A DNA stretch of 64,000 nucleotides from Daedaleopsis sinensis (GCA_033807695.1 CM066310.1:2542001-2606000); one strand, 5' to 3'. Positions 1-11,893 are shown, counted from the stretch's first letter. Notes: generated from the letters alone by a model not told the origin. Made by a program: numbers and translations.

Positions 1-1612
1 CCACCCCCGAGCCAGGTGGGTGACGTACATCTTCAGCTGCACATGCACTCACGTCAATGTGTAGAATGTTTTCCAGAAATGCTATGTGCGCTGAAATACA
101 TGGAACCGGCTCACCTGGTGGGTACTCACTTGCTCATACTATCGTTCACCTGTTCATATTGTGTCCAGGTATATCCGCACGTATACGAAGGAGACGGCCG
201 CATCCGCCCCAAAGGAGACATGAACACCCTCCCATGGGGATACCTGCGTGAAGGACAGCATGTGTTGCTGGACTTGCGTCTGGCGAGGAAGAGGGTCGGT
301 GGAAACAGTTGGCGTACGTACTTCCAGTTGAACAGTGTCGTATACCTATTAGGATGATGCGGTGTGGTGTAGGCCTCATGTGCATGAATGTAACCAGTGT
401 TGCCGACATCATTCTCGGTTAACGATAACGATCCGTTCAAACTACACTCGAACATCAACCACCGTCCATCACACTCCGTTCTGCACGCACACGGTGGCCT
501 GGACCATTCCTCTAACCAGACCCTGTCCATGCCGTCCTGTTGTCCCATCCGGTAGTTCGTACTCCGTTCCGAACGCACTTCGCACCCCTGACCACTCCCC
601 CCTCCAGCCGCAACCCGTGCCGACCGCATCTGTGCTGCCAGCATCTCCTGTTCAACGACAATCTCGGATGTCCGGCCGCACGCACACTACACCGCCTTTC
701 TCTCCTTTTCAACGGCTCCGTCATGCTTACTATCGCCACTGTCCATCACACTCCGTTCTGCACGCACACGGTGGCCTGGACCATTCCTCTAACCAGACCC
801 TGTCCATGCCGTCCTGTTGTCCCATCCGGTAGTTCGTACTCCGTTCCGAACGCACTTCGCACCCCTGACCACTCCCCCCTCCAGCCGCAACCCGTGCCGA
901 CCGCATCTGTGCTGCCAGCATCTCCTGTTCAACAGCGATCTCGGATGTCCGGCCGCACGCACACTACACCGCCTTTCTCTCCTTTTCAACGGCTCTATCA
1001 CGCTCCTCTCATGACTGACCGTTAAGCCGGCCGAACCCCGAACGTTTCGACCATTCATCCACGCAAGCTGACAAACCTCTCTGAACCATGTACACACCCT
1101 GTCCTCCAAGCAAACGTACGATAACGGCTGGCACGGCTACTCCTCTCCACGGTCTATCCATTCACTGGCATACAAATTTCGCACGAACCACCATCTCCGC
1201 CTGAACAGTCGGCCTCTGATGATCTACTTGCCGGCTGTGATCATCCGCACCGTTATTAACAGGCACAGCGAACGACCTCCACGCCAACAATCCTCAATTC
1301 CGGTCCTGCGAGTACCTATGTCCGGGAGCGTCTGGTGTTGTGTACGCGTGCAGAATCCGGCCCTGTCGTATGAATACAACATCACGACATGTACATACTG
1401 AGATACAGACATGTACTACGCCCTTCGCGACATATTACAGTTAACATCTCATAATCATCACTATCGTCGTCTATGTGGAATCGCATATGGCGTGCGAAGC
1501 AGCGCGCTCACCCTACAAGTAGCCTGCAGGAGGCCGAGGAAACGCCGACCGCGTGATCTAGGGAACGCGTCAACATGAGCAAATAACGCGCTCTTTCCTG
1601 TGCTCCCCCATC
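1..1612. other. gene-poor left edge
   Basis: No open frame here shows codon structure, introns or a recognisable family. It contains a tandem duplication (described separately) and ends at the thymidylate synthase start. Several overlapping frames stay open only because the duplicated DNA lacks stops. Confidence 0.5.
464..997. repeat. tandem duplication, 277-bp period
   Basis: Two near-identical copies of about 256 bp start at 464 and 741 (period 277), separated by a unique stretch of about 20 bp. The copies differ by only a few substitutions, so the duplication looks recent. No coding role is apparent. Confidence 0.85.
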
Positions 1613-2701
1613 ATGGCCGCCGCCGACAACGCCCCGACGCGTCTGCACGACGAGCACCAGTATCTCGACCTCATCCGCGATGTTCTCGCTACTGGAGATA
1701 TCCGTCCAGATCGCACAGGGACCGGCACGCTCTCGATCTTCGCCCCTCAGAACCTCCGCTTCTCGCTCGCAGACTCCACCCTCCCCCTCCTCACGACCAA
1801 ACGCACGTTTTTACGCGGCATCGTCGAGGAGCTCCTCTGGTTTGTGCGCGGGTGCACAGACGCGAAGCAGCTCTCCGCAAAGGGCGTGAAGATCTGGGAC
1901 GGGAACGGGTCGAAGGCGTTCCTCGAGAAGCGGGGGCTGGGGCATCGGCGCGAGGGTGACCTCGGGCCCGTCTACGGCTTTCAGTGGAGGCATTTTGGCG
2001 CGAAATACGAGGACTGCGACGCGGACTACACGGGGAAAGGGGTGGATCAGTTGCAGGAGTGTATACAGAAGATCAGGAACGACCCTACAGATCGTCGTAT
2101 CATCCTCAGCGCGTGGAATCCAGCAGGTACGTGTGTTCGTTAGACAGCATAGGAACCGAGCACCTCTGCAATACTCTTCCACGTTTGATGGAAGGGTGCG
2201 ACCCGACGAGTCTTCGTTAGAACATATCATATTCTGCGTATGAGTGTCTCTCCGAGTTCATCCTACCTGAAGCTGACGATTCTCGTAGCGATCCCGGAGA
2301 TGGCACTCCCTCCATGTCATATGATGTGCCAGTTCTACGTCCACCTCCCACCCACGTCTGACCCCACAGCCAAACCAAAGCTCTCCTGTCTCATGTACCA
2401 ACGCTCGGCCGACTTGGGCCTTGGCATTCCTTTCAACATCGCATCCTACGCGCTCCTCACGCACATGGTGGCCCACGTCACGGATACGGAGGCCCACGAG
2501 CTCATCATCCAGCTTGGGGATGCGCACGTCTACCGCGACCACGTCGACGCACTCAAGGTGCAACTCGAACGCGAGCCGCGACCGTTCCCAAGGCTCCGGT
2601 GGCCGAGGAAGGTGGGCAGCATCGATGACTTCACGAGCGAAGACATCGTCGTCGAGGGCTACGAGCCGCACCCGAGCATCGCGATGAAGATGAGTGTTTA
2701 G
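1613..2701 (+). CDS. thymidylate synthase
   Basis: Makes dTMP from dUMP with methylene-tetrahydrofolate, the only de novo route to thymidylate. Exons 1613-2126 and 2289-2701; the single 162-nt intron splits an Ala codon, giving a 308-aa protein, the usual length for the family. Visible motifs: [10 protein letters not shown] near the N-terminus (phosphate-binding loop region), FQWRHFGA, the active-site PPCHMM with catalytic Cys about residue 181, and [13 protein letters not shown], which contacts the nucleotide and folate. SAWNPA lies just before the junction, and the spliced protein reads on into the conserved MALPPCH. The protein ends SIAMKMSV, close to the C-terminal MAV of other family members. 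A second in-frame ATG is not needed, since the frame opens with a plausible N-terminus. Intact, and very likely the housekeeping copy. Confidence 0.95.
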
Positions 2702-3452
2702 AGTCGTATCATGCAACTTCTCGCATCTGTGATAGGACCTGACCGTCATAGAATTATTTGTTGTATCATGCGTTGTAGCTCTGGCCGCCCACAAATGTTA
2801 TGTGGCTCCTCCAAAGCACTGATAAACCCGTCCATCGCCGTTCCCAAACCGCCACAAGTTCGACGACATGTTAAGTTTCTTTGTTGAATCTCCGATAGCT
2901 CGAGCTCTTTTGGATATAGGGATTGCGTAGCACGATCGGGACCTGACAATACTAGCATGGTCGTCCTAGAACACGAAGGCAGGCTCTGCGCCCTCCAGTG
3001 ATACCTCCTTGGCAAGGTGTGCGCTCGATGGACCGAACTCTGCGTTGTTGGAGGACATCTGCGTCGTAACCGCCTGGTCTTCAAGGGGTTTTGGACTTTA
3101 CCCACTTTACATGATCGCGCACTGACAATACCAGCATGGTCGTTCTCGACTCCGATGTTGACGTACTCGCCCCGACAGATAAGTTCCAATGATGGCGATC
3201 ATTTCAACAGGTCACTGACTAAACATTCTTCCAGTTCAACTTGCAATCTTAGAAACTAACGCTACTCATACTCTGCATCCCAGTCATGGTACGGTGCTTG
3301 TTAACGATGCTCGGCGGTCGGCACACTACGGACAATCACCGCTACCCGTGCCAAGAACCTTGAAGGAGATGGAATACCTGACAGGGCGTGTCATGGTCAG
3401 CGCTCCGTTGTCCGCATACACCCAGACACAGTATCGAACTCACGGAAGCGCT
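2702..3452. other. intergenic, no gene seen
   Basis: Region between thymidylate synthase and the inverted duplication. A motif of about 27 bp beginning CTGACAATACTAGCATGG near 2943 recurs with a few differences near 3121. The short open frames lack family similarity and splice structure. Confidence 0.4.
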
Positions 3453-4256
3453 TCAGCAGTTGCCGCCGATGGCAGACGGGTCGGACGACCCGGTGCGGTA
3501 CAGCGCCGTGAAGGCGTTAGGGCGATTGTAAGTCCTGGTTCCGCCCTTGTTGCGGTTGTTGACGCAGGTGTTGTAGATCGCGTTGCACGCCGTCTGCGGG
3601 TTGCTCACGACGGCGCCGCTAGAAAGATAATAGCAGGTGTCCGGTTGGCGATCGCGACAGTTTAGCGCTATCGTGAGCGAGCGCACCTGCAATAGTCACA
3701 GTTGCAGGCTGCGAACTGGGCCTGGCTCTGCGCAAGGGAAGTATGACAGACGCAGTATCAGAACTGCTTCGCGAAGCAGAGCAGCTTCGGCCCTCATACG
3801 CACCTGGGTGAAGATCTCGCAAGCGCATATGGTGCTCGAGTACGCCGGGGGCAGGTCGATGGGGTTGGGGAGCTGGCCGCACAGCCTGCGCGCGTCGCCG
3901 TTGCGCGGCGGGTCGCGGTTGCACGACGTAGTCGCGTCGGGGACAAGCCCGTGGAGCTCGAGCAGGCTCAGCCCTTCCTTGTATGCAGCCGCGGCGGTCG
4001 CGTTGATCGGCAGCTGGCAGGTGAACCGCTGGAGCTCCTCCGACTCGTTGACCGGGATGTCGCTGCACATGGGCGGGAGTGGGTCCGGGTTTGGAGAGGG
4101 TGGGGAGGGGGAGGTTATGACCTGGTCCTCGCCGTCTTGGGCCCCCACGGCGGTGAGCTGTGTTTGCGTGGAGACGACGGATAGTCAAGTCAGACTGAGG
4201 GAGGGTATGGGACGGTGACTGACCGCCATGAACGTCAGGAAGACGAGCTTGAGCAT
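3453..4256 (-). CDS. small secreted cysteine-rich protein (intact arm)
   Basis: Family not recognised. Exons 4224-4256, 3804-4157, 3687-3727 and 3453-3618 splice into an intact 197-aa protein. The first exon encodes 11 residues; joined to exon 2 they form a signal peptide starting MLKLVFLTFMALTAVGAQ. After a Pro/Ser-rich linker the mature protein carries 12 cysteines (MCSD, FTCQ, TSCN, RLCG, ICAC, AACNCDYC, TACN, NTCV and a terminal GNC), suggesting six disulfides, plus NAT (CQLPINAT), a candidate N-glycosylation site. Introns are 66-76 nt with good GT/AG borders. A TATA-like element lies at 4355-4364, about 100 nt upstream. It is probably an extracellular or wall protein, but that is inferred only from the signal and cysteines. 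A damaged paralogue lies inverted at 5567-6306. Confidence 0.75.
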
Positions 4257-4354
4257 CTTGCTTGAAGTAAACATTTGGTTTGGGTGAAGATCAGTCCTGG
4301 TAAGGTAGACGGGTGCAGTGAACTCGTCTGGAGAAGGTACGTCTTTCAGGTATG

Positions 4355-4364
4355 CTATTTATCC
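4355..4364 (-). promoter_or_regulatory. TATA-like box of the secreted-protein gene
   Basis: GGATAAATAG on the minus strand, about 100 nt before the ATG. It is conserved in the inverted copy at 5450-5459, which supports a promoter role. Confidence 0.5.
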
Positions 4365-4530
4365 CGCTCACAAGCGTTCACTCAGTCAGCTTGTACTACA
4401 CCTCGGCCCTTTGTGAAAAAAACAAGAGCTCACGATGACCTACATGTCGCGCCTGAAGGTTGTTGAGTCCCTACCCGTACAACTCCGCCTTCTCATCAGG
4501 ATTGAAATTCACCGGTGTTGCATCCGAACT

Positions 4531-5269
4531 CATCTGCATGGATCCTGCTTGTCAAGTGTTCGACGCTGACTCTCAATGCTCACCTGACAACATCGACAAA
4601 ATGGGGTCGAACTCGTGAGGAGGCCAGAAGTGAGGATAAATTTGCAAGAGCTATGGCACCCCCCTCCTACGAGTCGCTCATCACAATCCGACAACACCGA
4701 GTGCCAGCAGTTGCCGATCAGGTCGCTGCGGCATAGCGCAGAGCGAACCATCCCTCAAACACTTAAGTACGTGATTAATGTTCCTTCTCAGTGCGGCACC
4801 GCCACCGGCGTGCGTAGTAACAGGTGAATTGTGACTTAACGGGCCGCCCATTCAACATGTTACCGTTCAATCGTCCTACTACTGCGCCTACTTCATTGTT
4901 AGATATATCGTACCCTGGACCCCGTCCAAATGTGCGTTGTGTTCAGCATGACTTTCGATACCAGTAATCCTACTATCCATGCCTGTCCATCCATGCTCAT
5001 AAGCACTCAGCTCTGAAGCGGGCGACACGCCAGTACTAGAAGACATTCCCAGCGCGCCCCACTTGAACGAACTTGAACATCTTGGGGTAGCCTCGAATTC
5101 AAATTCATTTGTGCGGCGTCATCCTCGTAATGATGCTGGTATGTCCAGTGACGACACGACTTGCGACCAGGCCCTCTGCAAGTACGAATACCGCTCCCAT
5201 TTGTCTTGAGGCTGACATCATTTGGAAGGCGCGACGCCCTCAAGAAGCACGCCCACGCAGCATGCACAA
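4531..5269. other. spacer between the inverted arms
   Basis: About 740 bp without gene structure or recognisable repeats. Short frames occur on both strands but have no signal, intron borders or similarity to the arms. Confidence 0.4.
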
Positions 5270-5566
5270 CGATACGAGCGCGACATCAACACCAGCGAAG
5301 CTTAATCTTATTCAGAAGGCGGAGACGTGCGGGTAGGGAACAACTTCAAGCGCGACATGTAGTTCATGAGCTCTTGTTGTTTGTTCCGTGAATTTTCGGT
5401 GTGGTGGCCGACGTGTAGTACATGCTGACTGAGTGACCGCTTACGAGGGGGATAAATAGCAGACCTGCAAGGGACAACACCTTCTCCAGACGAGTTCTCT
5501 GCACCCGTCTACCTCACCAACTCGAACTCTGATTTTCACTCACGCCAAATGTTCACTTCAAGCAAG

Positions 5567-6306
5567 ATGCTCAACTTCTCGTCTTCCTGACGTTCATGGC
5601 GGTCAGTCAGCGTCTCATGTCCTCCCTTCAAATTCACCTGACTATCCATCGTCTACATACAACCACAGGGCACCGCCGTGGCGGCCCAGGACGGCGAAGA
5701 CCAGATGGTAGCCTCCTCCTCCCCGCCCTCCCCGAACCCGGACCCACTCCCGCCCATGTGCAGTGACATCCCGGTCAACGAGTTGGAGGAACTCCAGCAG
5801 TTCTCCTGCCAGCTGCCGATTAATGCGACCGCCGCGGCCGCACATAAGGAAGGGCTGAGCCTGCTCGAGCTCCGACCACGGGCTTGCCCCCGACGCGACG
5901 ACGACGTGCAACCGCGACCCGCCGCGCAACCGCGATGCCCGCAGGCTGTGCGGCCAGCTCCCCAACCCCATCTACCTGCCGGGGCCCGGCGTACTCGAGC
6001 ACCATATGCGCTTTTTATGCTTCCATTGCGCAGAGCCAGGCCCAGTTCGCAGCCTGCAACTGTGACTACTGCAGGTACGCCCTTGCCTCAGATCGCACTG
6101 TTAAAGGGTCTGTATCTCTGACACTCCCCATCACCTCTAGCGGTGCGGTCTTGACCAACCCGCAGACGGCGTGCAACGCGATCTACAGCACCTGCGTCAA
6201 CAACCGCAACAAGGGCGGAACTAGGACGTATAACCGCCCCAACTCCTTCACGGCACTGTACCGTACCGGGTCGTCGGACCCGTCTGCCATCGGCAGCAAC
6301 TGCTGA
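5567..6306 (+). pseudogene. decayed inverted copy of the secreted cysteine-rich gene
   Basis: Paralogue of the gene at 3453-4256, on the opposite strand. Differences visible by alignment: the first exon has CTT where the partner has G (net +2), so translation from the conserved ATG meets TGA after 7 codons. Within the second exon a 4-nt insertion follows the LSLLEL motif, and another 4-nt insertion lies before AYSSTIC. The internal intron region is shortened. The last exon (NPQTACNAIYSTCVNN through SAIGSNC) is almost unchanged. No alternative GT-AG pair was found that restores the frame. Exons are still about as similar as the flanks, so loss of constraint is plausible. A novel splice form cannot be excluded without RNA data. 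Confidence 0.65.
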
Positions 6307-6461
6307 AGTGCTTCTGTGAGTACGAGACTGTCTGAGCTGCGTGTGGCCGACGGAACGCTGACCATGACACAGCTTGTCAGGTATTACATCTCTGCGAAGG
6401 TTCATGGCAGGGATAGCGGTGTTTGTCCGTAGTGTGCTGAGCACTGAGCATCGTTAACAAG

Positions 6462-6818
6462 GACCGTGCTATGAGTCTGAGAACCGGGATGTAGACTATG
6501 AGTAGCGTTTGTTTCCGAGCTTTCGAGTTGCACTGGAAGAACGTTTCGTTAGTGATCGGGTGACATGTTGACTTCGTCATCGCTATCAAACCCGGTGATC
6601 TGAAACAATTCGACGTTGGAGGAGGAGGAGGAGGACGAGGAGGACGAGGAAGTTCGGCGAGCGTGAGTAAGGAGCTGTATGCGCTGTACACCGTCTCATT
6701 CCTCAGGTCTCATCACAAGTGGGCCCGCCGTCACAAATTCACAGTACAATGGTCATTGAGTGCATATAGTACATGTCGTTTCCTGGAGCGTCGGTATCTG
6801 TAAAAGTTACATTTGCGG
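6462..6818. other. intergenic, no gene seen
   Basis: Between the inverted arm and the monooxygenase 3' end. Contains a short GGA/GAC-rich tract near 6618-6650 and nothing else identifiable. Confidence 0.4.
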
Positions 6819-9057
6819 TCACGCCTTGACGATACCCACATGGCCCCGACGCCCGTCGTTCGGCATCATACCCACTTCAATGGCCTTAATTTGCAGCCCC
6901 TGAAAGGTGGGTTAGCATCACCGTGCGCAGTACCATTGGATGTGGCAGACACTTACCAGCGCCTTGGAAAGGAAGCGAGAAGTGAAGAAGTCGCCGGTAG
7001 CGAACCAGAGCTAAAGAAGAGATGCCGTGAGCGTGATGCCCCTAGCGGACAACAAATGGGTGCAATCCTACCCCCGGGTGTCCAGAGGGACGGTAGCTGC
7101 CCTTGATCTCGCCCTCCTCGTCGAGGCCGTACACGGGCTCCGTCTGGTCGATGACGTCCTTGCCGAGCAGCTCGGTGTTGGTCTCGCGCATGTGTGCGTA
7201 GCCGGTGCTAGGGAAAGAGAATAAGCTCGGCGTTCAGTGTCAATGCCATCGCAGGGACATAGTTCAGCATGTCCACTAGCACTCACGCGAAGACGACGAG
7301 GTCTGCCGGCAGTTCAGTGCCGTCGGTCAGAATCAGGCTGTTCTTGGTGAACTCTGCAAGACCTTGTCCGGTCTTGAACTTGATTCTCCCATCGGCGATG
7401 AGATCGGCGCCGTCCTTGTCCAGCCCTGCCACCGAGTACTTATTAGCTGCTGAACCACAAGGAGGTAGTAACGGTTGGAATTCGCTTACAATATCCTGCA
7501 CCGAGCCAGCGTGGTCGTATCAGCACAGGCTGAGCTGCACCAAGAACAGACACGGGTGACTCACCGCCAAGCCGCTCGAAGGCGAGCGGGTACGCGCCCT
7601 GGCCCTCGGGCCCCAAGTCGAACAGTACGCCGCCCTTGCGCAGCTTGTCGTGCAGCTCCTTGTGCGCCTCCCATGCCATGTCCTGCGTCGCGACCGCGAT
7701 CTTCTTCATCATGCCCATCGACATAGCCCCGAAGCGGAAGTCGGACACGTCGATCGGGACGCCCTCGGGGAACGCGCCCGCGACCTGGTCGCACACGAAG
7801 TCGCGCGTCACGACGCACGAGCGCGAGCGCTGCACCTGCGTCACGGACTTGGCCCCACGCAGCGCGAGGTCCTGCGCGATGTCAATCGCGCTGTTGCCCG
7901 CGCCGACGACGACCGCGTTCTGCCCAGCGAAAAGCGGGCCTCCGGGAAAGCGGGATGAGTGCACGGTGTGGCCCTGGAAGCGCTCCATGCCCGGCACGTT
8001 CGGGATGTTCGGAGTGCCGAGCGTGCCCGTGGCGAAGACGAGGTGGGCGGGATGGAGCTTGACTTCGGTGCCATCGCGCACGACGGTGACGTCCCAGCGG
8101 CCGCGCTCACGGTCGTACTTGGGGGACTGGACCTCCGAGTTAGTCCAGACGACGAGGTCCTGGATGGACGCGTAGTGCTCCATCCAGTCCGCGAGCTTGT
8201 CACGGGGGGTGAACTCGGGCCAGTTGTCCGGGAAGGGCGTGTAAAGCACTATGTATAGACAGCGTAATCAGCCCGGGCCGTGCGCACAGAATGGACAAAA
8301 GAACTCACGGGTATGGTGCTTCTTTGTTGTGTGCAGCGTCAGCGTAGGGTAACGCCTTCTCCAAGTGTCGCCGACGCGGGGAAGACGCTCGACGATGAGG
8401 GTCGGGATGTCCAGCTGCTTGAACCGAGCGGCAATCTGCAGTCCAGTTTGCGCAGCACCAACTGTGAGAGCGGACGCCAATGAGGATACAGTGAAGACTC
8501 GAAAGACGCGAAGAGAACTCACCGATGATGACATAGGGGTCGGCCTCTACGCTCTGAACCCACTTCTCAAAGTCCTTCTGCATGTCTCTTTCAGCGATCC
8601 CCGTGACGTCGTCCCGCCAGGGCAGGGTGGTCAGCTCGGGGTGTCCTGAAAGCTCGTGAAGCTGGGTGAGAACCAGCCACGCGCGGAGCTCGCCGTCGTG
8701 ATCAGGAATGAGCCGGGCGAGTCCGCGGCCAATACCGCGTTGGGACTTGAACGTGAAGACGAGCTCGACACCGGTAGTCTTGTGCATGTGAGCCGGGAAC
8801 TCGCGAGGTGCGAACTCAGATGATTCATCGAGCTGGACGTCCGTTATGTGCGCCTCGGCCAGAGAGCTAGCCATGTAGGACGCGATCTTCTCCTGCCCGT
8901 TGAGACAGCGGATATCCCATGTGAAGACGGAGAGGTCGCGGAGAGCCGGCCCATCTTGGATGAAGAGACTGGCGAATGTTTTGGCGTCAGCACCTTCCAA
9001 TGCGGAGGCGCAAGCAGAGATCCAGCTGGATGCTACGGACTGAGGGTTGAGAGACAT
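6819..9057 (-). CDS. flavin-containing monooxygenase with N-terminal NTF2-like domain
   Basis: Likely FAD- and NADPH-dependent oxygenase; substrate unknown. Seven exons: 8523-9057, 8309-8461, 7565-8248, 7287-7446, 7072-7207, 6957-7010, 6819-6899; 600 aa. Residues 1-170 resemble the SnoaL/NTF2-like domain often fused to fungal FMOs. Then come the FAD Rossmann motif GVGAAQTG (about 178-185), WRRRYPTLTLHT, a FATGT motif (about 301), the NADPH-binding VVGAGNSAID (about 342-350), and the FATGYAHMRE motif (about 509). The end, SKALGLQIKAIEVG, is the usual C-terminal helix. There is no signal peptide, so it is probably cytosolic. The exon 3/4 junction falls where relatives usually have GGYY; the only in-frame GT-AG splice found gives LGANKYSV instead, so that border is the least certain part. 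No cluster partners are visible nearby. Confidence 0.88.
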
Positions 9058-11893
9058 GGTTGTAGATCCATAGGCCGACCACGTACCGAATACTTATAGA
9101 TCTGGGTAGGCGCGGTGGGGCGAGAAGTCATCAATTCGACAGGTTCCAGGAGAGGCTAGTTTGGCGTGGCTTTCGTAAGAACTGAGAGAAGAGACCGATG
9201 GAGAAGGATGGATACCTATTCTCTACGGAGGAACAGTGTGCTTCCGAATATGGACACGATGTTGGCAGTGATCCCGCTCCTGGTCAGAAGGCTCATCGGA
9301 GTCCGTGGTCTCGTACCCAGCCGATTAGGGCCGGTCTCCAAAAGGCAACGAGAAGGGAGAGCGAGAGAGACGTGCCCTCGAAAGTCACCAGACCTTGTAG
9401 GACATGTCTCTGCCCCAGTTCTCCTTCTCCTGCCTTTTTCTAACCGGGGGAGAGACGTACCTACTAGTGCTGTTTACGAGACTACGGAGTCCGTTGGTGG
9501 GTGACCACTGTGAGGCCTTGTATTGATGGTAAATCCTGCCAGTGTTAATTCCCATCTCGGTGATTCGCGTTCAGACATGAGCAACCTTTGCACATGAACA
9601 TATTGTGTAATGCGCAAGAGTGCGCGGCGCTGCGGAATACATACCTGATCAGACAAGGTGTGCGGGACTGGTGTTACAGGCACCAGACTTTGACCGGTGA
9701 CCTCTTCTCGCGTTACACCTTGTCACTATCTTCTATTAAGTAACAGCTGAGACGAGGCCATCGTAAGCACAAGTTCAGTTGGCGGGGATGTATGGGGGAG
9801 CATGAATATGCTGACAGCTGACGTACGTTGTATGTTATCTTCGGACCCTCCGTGTGCGTCTGACCGGACGTATGCATGGTGATGTCAAATGGAGCAGAAC
9901 CACTGCAGAGCCCCGGCTTCGCACGCACACCTGAATCACACACACACACACCGTCGATATATGCGCTAGACTTTGGGTCAACTGGGCGGCTACGGTGGGA
10001 CAGCAGCATAGGCATGCGTCACGGTCGGCGGATTTGCCCTTTTCACAGTGAGATCCGGAGGCCATGGACGCGTGAGCCTGACTGCGCGATCCCATTGAAG
10101 AGGCTAGCGTTCTTGTCGGCGGTACCACAGCGGCCGTTCGAAGAGCGATCGAGTACCTTCACGATGGCGAAATCAAGACTCAATGGAGTCCGAACATGGT
10201 ACCGATATCGCATGAGAGCGGACGTCGTACCGACCCAGAAGACTACTTGGATGGTTAGGTATGGTGCGAAAAAACGTTACGGGTTCAATGGATGTGACTC
10301 ACATTGTATGGCTTCGTGAGCGCTCACTCTCGTTCTCACATGGAGAGAGAACGGCGAAATGATAGCATGCCTGGGTCGTAAGTGACAAGGTTAGTAATGG
10401 ATAGGAGGACACGACGAGGAGCCGTCTCCCAGTCTGATTTTCACTTCTGATGAAGGACACAAACCTATGCACATTTATTCAAGAGAAACTTGAGTACGAA
10501 CCCTACACCTGTCATTCCCCCTCGTATGAACACAAACACACGCCTCCATTAAGTCTCATCACGACGTACGGCGTACATCATCGGTATCTCCGTACTCAAA
10601 CAATGCATGTAGGAGGTCCCCCACTGTCCTTCCCATTTCATCACATACAAAGTTCAGGATTAATGTACTCAGCTTGTCGTGTTCCCTAACATATGTACGC
10701 CTCGGCATTGCGACTCCATCCGGAATGTTGGCGACAACGGGTGAGATTTATGCAGGTATCCTGCCTGGTGGAGGGTGAGCGCGGGCCGGGGATGGGTCAC
10801 CATGCTCGGCGAACATGGCGGCACGGATGCAGGTTTGGGGTCTTCCTCGTTCTCCCAATGCGACCGTTTTGCGGCTCTGTGACGCACTGGTGGGGAGGTA
10901 GCTACCAGAGGAAGTAGATGGGGCGAGCAAGGGAGCGTTGAGGAGCAAGGGGGCGTTGAGATCTAACTACAAATATTGGGGAGGAACCAAGCAGAGCACC
11001 AATTTGTCATGGCCGTTGCTTGCGGTCTCATACGGCCGGCTTAGTTGTGCAGAGGAGCTGTCTAGATCCATGCCCATGTTGTTAGAGGTTGTGGACGTGT
11101 TTGCTTCCTTCTGAGGGGACGGAGGTGAGGCATCCCAGTGGAAGTCGAACTGCTGCCAGCAGGAGAGGGCGACTCGTGAGTGTTCCGAGATGAGCTAGAC
11201 GACAGAGAGCTGGCTCAAAACAAGAAGTGACTTGCAAGTGTGCTTGACCAGTAGCAAGATCACGAAGGAGACTCAGAGGAATGACATGGGAGACGGAACG
11301 CAGCTGTCGCTTAAGGGTTCAAATTCAAACGTTCACGGTCCACGGAATGTGACAAGCGCCCCGTGTCCATCGCCTTATATGGACGCTGGGATCAGTCAGC
11401 ATTTTCAATCACCGCTGATATGGGACCACAGGGTAAAGTGTCGCGTTTGAAAGCAGACGTTAGACAGGTCCGTCCGCCCCCCCGTTCAATGGACCTGTAC
11501 ATAGTCTGCCTAGGGGAGACAAGGTCATAAATTAGATCACGGGCTCTTGAGCTTGATCACTGCCCCCTGTAATCGTGTTGTCATGTTATAATGCCAAACG
11601 AACTAGTCCAACATGTATTATGGCGCAGATAGTCGCCGCTCCAGTGGTAGACTCCGAGGCCTTGCTCTAGAATGAATCAGAAATCCGCATGCGTAGAGTA
11701 CAAATTGCTATGCAAACACAATACAAAGTTGTCCAACTTGAAACAGAAACAAAGTCACTACGCAGTGTACAACATGACGCGCCTGCCCCACGACGAGCCG
11801 GGCGATGTAGGCGTCGGCCAGAGAGACATCTCACCTCACTCCGTGAGACGGAGACCAGGCGAGGACAGTGCATCTCTTGACCTGAGACCCACC
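9058..11893. other. gene-poor region
   Basis: About 2.8 kb with no spliced gene that can be supported. It holds the MITE at 9306-9484, a short CA repeat near 9938-9950, and imperfect copies of GGAGCGTTGAGGAGCAAG near 10930-10960. No transposase remnant was recognised. Confidence 0.45.
9306..9484. mobile_element. MITE, copy 1, with 9-bp direct repeats
   Basis: 179-bp element with short terminal inverted repeats (TGGTCTCGTA / TACGAGACTA). It is flanked on both sides by CGGAGTCCG (9297-9305 and 9485-9493), a perfect 9-bp candidate target-site duplication. A 9-bp duplication fits Mutator-like elements best (hAT elements give 8). A diverged second copy lies at 18553-18722. Confidence 0.75.

Larger units (their letters stand above)
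3297..6461. repeat. large inverted duplication around a secreted-protein gene
   Basis: Left arm about 3297-4530, right arm about 5270-6461, with a non-homologous spacer of roughly 740 bp. Homology covers promoter, all exons, introns and 3' flank (for example GATGCTCGGC near 3306 and its counterpart GCACTGAGCATC near 6442). The arms have diverged by many substitutions and small indels and fade gradually toward the centre, so this is an old duplication. Confidence 0.85.

Noticed and set aside
126..644. 172-codon frame on the minus strand at the left edge
   Set aside because: It is open only because of the duplicated stop-free DNA, and similar frames exist in other phases and on the other strand. 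No domain, splice pattern or codon structure.
2258..2794. 178-codon frame opposite thymidylate synthase exon 2
   Set aside because: Antisense shadow of a well-supported exon.
7490..7495. 6-nt microexon in the monooxygenase gene
   Set aside because: It has perfect splice borders and would restore a conserved GGY, but summing exon phases leaves the following exon one base out of frame, so the single-intron model was kept.
11310..11345. Possible tRNA B-box (GGGTTCAAATTC)
   Set aside because: No matching A-box at the right distance and no cloverleaf could be folded.
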